Below are positions 61,832 through 64,000 of a DNA stretch of 64,000 nucleotides, piece after piece; within the stretch, counting starts at the first letter, position 1; every line of letters begins with the position of its first letter. Position numbers and translations under genes: made by a program. The notes beneath the pieces are model-generated. The model searched no databases, had not been told where the DNA came from, and worked only from the letters and a program-made list of their open reading frames with translations. Origin of the DNA: Pirellulaceae bacterium (lineage in GTDB: Bacteria; Planctomycetota; Planctomycetia; Pirellulales; Pirellulaceae); assembly GCA_028280445.1 (NCBI GenBank), contig JANQLU010000064.1:1-64000 (forward strand), read 5' to 3'.

Positions 61832-61894
61832 GTCCAGCGGTTAGCGTGTGAAACATGGTTTGGCACGCGGGGCAGAAACCGCTGGACTTTTTTT
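61832..61894 (+). terminator. Nested hairpin with T-run
   Basis: Outer stem GTCCAGCGGTT (61832-61842) with AACCGCTGGAC (61877-61887), 11 perfect pairs; inner stem GCGTG (61844-61848) with CACGC (61864-61868) and AAAC (61851-61854) with GTTT (61858-61861), loop ATG; then T7. It lies 126 bp after the regulator's stop. It may be a long terminator or the end of a small RNA. Confidence 0.75.
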
Positions 61895-62053
61895 ATGTTG
61901 ATCACCGCTCGATCAACCTTCTTGGAGCACATTTGCCACATTTGCTTAAGGCTCCATTGCAATCGCGAGTGAACGGTTTGAGCGAATGATAATCACAAGC
62001 GTGAAGCGTGATAGGATTTTGCGTCAGGAATTTGTAACTCCAGTGACTTCCCG

Positions 62054-62144
62054 CAATCGCAAGCGCGAAGCGTGAGCGAGGGACCACACGACGCTGATGT
62101 GCGGTGAAACATAGTCCCTCGCTCACGCTTCGCGCTTGCGATTG
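62054..62144. repeat. 31-bp perfect inverted repeat
   Basis: Arms 62054-62084 and 62114-62144 are exact reverse complements (CAATCGCAAGCGCGAAGCGT... and its complement), with 29 bp between. A degenerate version of CAAGCGTGAAGCGTGAT lies at 61991-62007. Non-coding; MITE-like. Confidence 0.85.
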
Positions 62145-62194
62145 TCTTTCAGCAAGATCAGATGGTGACACTAAACTCATGAAACCAAAGCCAG

Positions 62195-63022
62195 CTACTC
62201 GATCAACTCCCAAATCACCCCTTCACCAGTCCCATCTCCACAAAACCGGATCAGCGGATTGATTTGTTTGCGATTGAGGCATTTGATGGCATCGGACAAA
62301 CGTCGCTTGGGATCTTTTTCGGATATCGGCGGTAAAGGATCGTCAATGCGTGGAGGCCAACCTTCTTCTTCGAACGCACACAAAATGGCTTCCTGGTTTG
62401 CTGCCCGCCATTTGAATTTCTTGATGACTTTGCCACCCAATCGCAATTCGTGCCGAACTTTATCCCATTTAGGATAACGGAGTGTCAACTCAAATTCCTC
62501 GGGATCAATCGGTTCGTTAAAGAACTGGTCTCTGATCAATTCGATGCCGATATCGGTCAAAGTAAAACAGGTCCGATCGGCCAGCGAGAAACCACCTGCC
62601 GCTTTGAAAGTTCGTTTGGTGTCGCCGGTTCTCGAGCTTTCTTCGGCGTGGTCCACCAATCGTTTGCCGATCAGCCACCGCAATTCTTCTGACGATACTC
62701 CGATCTCGCGCAGCTCGGTGATTTCGACAGCAAAATCCCATCGCGAACGATTGCAGTCACAGGCAAATTTGTAGGCTCGCATGAGTTTGCGCAACGCTTG
62801 TTTTAATTGTTCGCCAAACTCGGTCGTCACGAATTCGTTGCTGTTGCTTGAATTTTGTAGCGTGTCCACAAAGGTGCTGGCGATGGAGCTGACGATAACT
62901 GTATCCAGACAAGAAGTGTTTTCCAGTGATTGTTCTAAATCCCAATGTAGACTGGATTCGGAATTGGACTGCTCCGATTGGTCATCCATTGCATCCGATT
63001 TATTTTGGCGAGAACTCATCAC
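62195..63022 (-). CDS. Hypothetical protein with acidic lead
   Basis: The 275-residue product begins at GTG 63022 or the adjacent ATG; the first 60 residues are polar and Ser/Asp/Glu-rich. The middle (FGEQLKQALRKLMRAYKFAC, SEELRWLIGKRLVDHAEES) is helical, with a possible winged-helix segment (TCFTLTDIGIELIRDQFF). The C-terminal part includes KDPKRRLSDAIKCLNRKQINP. No enzyme motif. A nucleic-acid-binding role is possible from the basic helices but not supported by a known family. It lies next to a large inverted repeat and is transcribed alone. Confidence 0.7.
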   Translation of the reverse strand: MMSSRQNKSDAMDDQSEQSNSESSLHWDLEQSLENTSCLDTVIVSSIASTFVDTLQNSSNSNEFVTTEFGEQLKQALRKLMRAYKFACDCNRSRWDFAVEITELREIGVSSEELRWLIGKRLVDHAEESSRTGDTKRTFKAAGGFSLADRTCFTLTDIGIELIRDQFFNEPIDPEEFELTLRYPKWDKVRHELRLGGKVIKKFKWRAANQEAILCAFEEEGWPPRIDDPLPPISEKDPKRRLSDAIKCLNRKQINPLIRFCGDGTGEGVIWELIE

Positions 63023-63836
63023 ACTACATCCCCTTTTCGCTGCCTGTTGATAAAACGAAGAGATTGAAGTAACCGGACCAAAAAAAATTGGTCGTCATCA
63101 GGAAGTTATTTGAGACGAAGTGGCGTTGAAGCAAGACGTTGACGACCGTATTGGACCATTGGACTACCAGTCGGTCAAGAAAAACTTGCGAAAATGTGGA
63201 TCGCGAACTGACGAATTAAAAATTGCGACCAAAGGCGATTTGTTGTTGCTTGAAGCAATTCGAAATTCTAGCTTCGAAAAAAACAGCGAATACACAAAAC
63301 GATATTTGAAATCGTTCATCTCATCCCCCCTAAGTTAGTCGGATTAACCAACATCGCAATTCACACCGTAGTAAGAATTGTGCTCGCAGTAGATTCCCCA
63401 ACTATTCGTACTGCATTTCCCCGACCTCTACATTTGCAATTGGCATGCCACAGAAATCACCAAACTTGGATCACGGTTCCAGGCGCTTTGTTTTTTGATG
63501 TGCCGTTTTAAAAAATAATTTCAGCAACGGCAGATGCACGTTACGGCATTTGAAAAATCTACCAAGCTTTGTAATTTTTTAATGCTACAAGCGGCCAATG
63601 AGCGATTCGCGACGGTTGATAAGCGTTTCGCTAGCAACAATTATCGCTGATTTCACCTGTTTTTTGCACGTTTTTAGTTTTTGTAATTATTTCTATTGCA
63701 GCGAGTTCATGCATTTCGCTAAACGTACGTCCGCTCAAAAGCCAACTTGGTGAATCGCATCACGTCGTTGGCAAACAAAACATTTTTGAAGCGCAGTCGT
63801 AAACGTCAGTAATGCGGGAATTGACGTTTAACCCTC
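63023..63836. other. Intergenic region
   Basis: No gene supported. A 72-codon frame (63120-63338) has no clear start signal. From 63340 to 63836 I see no repeat of the window's families. The promoter of the structured RNA downstream should lie near 63800, where TTGACG (63821-63826) resembles a -35 box but no good -10 follows. Confidence 0.4.
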
Positions 63837-63990
63837 CCTCCTGGGTGAGAGCATTCATCTTGCCGAAACAATGGTTTCTGGGTCGACCGTTTCGGCAGGA
63901 GCTCACGACTGAGCTTTGAACTGCGCACTGGAGCTTCGGCTCCAGTGCCAGGGAACATGGGTATCGGCTTCGAAGTCGATACCCTTTTTT
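63837..63990 (+). ncRNA. Candidate structured RNA with three hairpins and terminator
   Basis: Three stacked structures in 150 bp. Hairpin 1: GTGAG (63845-63849) with CTCAC (63902-63906), inside it TGCCGAAAC (63861-63869) with GTTTCGGCA (63889-63897). Hairpin 2: GCACTGGAGC, UUCG tetraloop, GCTCCAGTGC (63925-63948). Hairpin 3: GGGTATCG (63959-63966) with CGATACCC (63977-63984), then T6. No ORF. The run of stable stems and the final terminator argue for a small RNA, or for a 5' leader with an attenuator whose gene lies beyond the window. No known RNA family is recognised. Confidence 0.5.
63959..63990 (+). terminator. Terminator at the right edge
   Basis: GGGTATCG and CGATACCC pair around a CTTCGAAG-containing loop that can extend the stem; six T follow. 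It ends the candidate RNA above. Confidence 0.8.
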
Positions 63991-64000
63991 GTTACCACTG

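Noticed and set aside
61902..62213. 103-codon minus-strand frame across the inverted repeat
   Set aside because: It consists largely of the 31-bp palindromic arms read as codons.
63120..63338. 72-codon plus-strand frame
   Set aside because: Charged composition is plausible, but there is no clear start signal or family; could be real at low probability.

Overview
The window reads as a planctomycete chromosome, most likely from the Pirellulales. It carries gene families typical of that phylum: a PSCyt1/DUF1549/DUF1553 cytochrome-like protein with its DUF1501 Tat partner, a DUF1598-type secreted protein, SUMF1-fold proteins, many signal-peptide proteins of unknown function, and intergenic palindromes. 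I saw no phage, transposase, rRNA, tRNA or CRISPR array.

Layout. 0.2-3.4 kb: minus-strand set of a zinc metallopeptidase, a D-Ala-D-Ala-ligase-like ATP-grasp enzyme and a membrane protein. 4.4-15.7 kb: seven-gene minus-strand envelope operon (large membrane protein, lysine/acid-rich coiled-coil membrane protein, two secreted proteins, then three consecutive HtrA/PDZ proteins, of which only the first has an intact catalytic triad). 16.4-23.3 kb: plus-strand spermidine-synthase-like membrane protein, SGNH hydrolase, and the DUF1549/DUF1553 and DUF1501 pair. 23.4 kb: a small lipoprotein whose metal-binding motif is encoded with two in-frame UGA codons, followed by a SECIS-like hairpin; it is best read as a selenoprotein with two selenocysteines. 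24.0-28.1 kb: cluster of secreted proteins of unknown function. 28.2-44.0 kb: FtsK with very acidic low-complexity segments, a zinc-ribbon/SUFU protein, a hybrid histidine kinase, DUF1598, tandem SUMF1-like proteins, L-asparaginase, DUF3467, phosphoglycerate kinase and an MFS transporter. 44.1-54.2 kb: DPP-IV-type peptidase, cupin, GT87-type glycosyltransferase, FAD amine-oxidase-type protein, HtrA-TPR protease and a TolC lipoprotein. 54.5-64 kb: thioesterase, a fused fatty-acyl-AMP ligase/ACP/alpha-oxoamine synthase, HisRS, a small lipoprotein with a decapitated tandem copy, a FixJ-type regulator, a hypothetical protein, and a right edge that looks like a structured RNA ending in a terminator.

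Intergenic DNA is dense in palindromes of at least four recurring families (REP-like), plus a MITE-like element of about 100 bp with two clear copies and one degenerate copy. The strongest candidate for an undescribed system is the double-selenocysteine lipoprotein. Next come the operon pairing one active HtrA-type protease with two catalytically dead homologues, and the lipid-type megaenzyme fusion. All function calls rest on reading motifs by eye; no database search was run.
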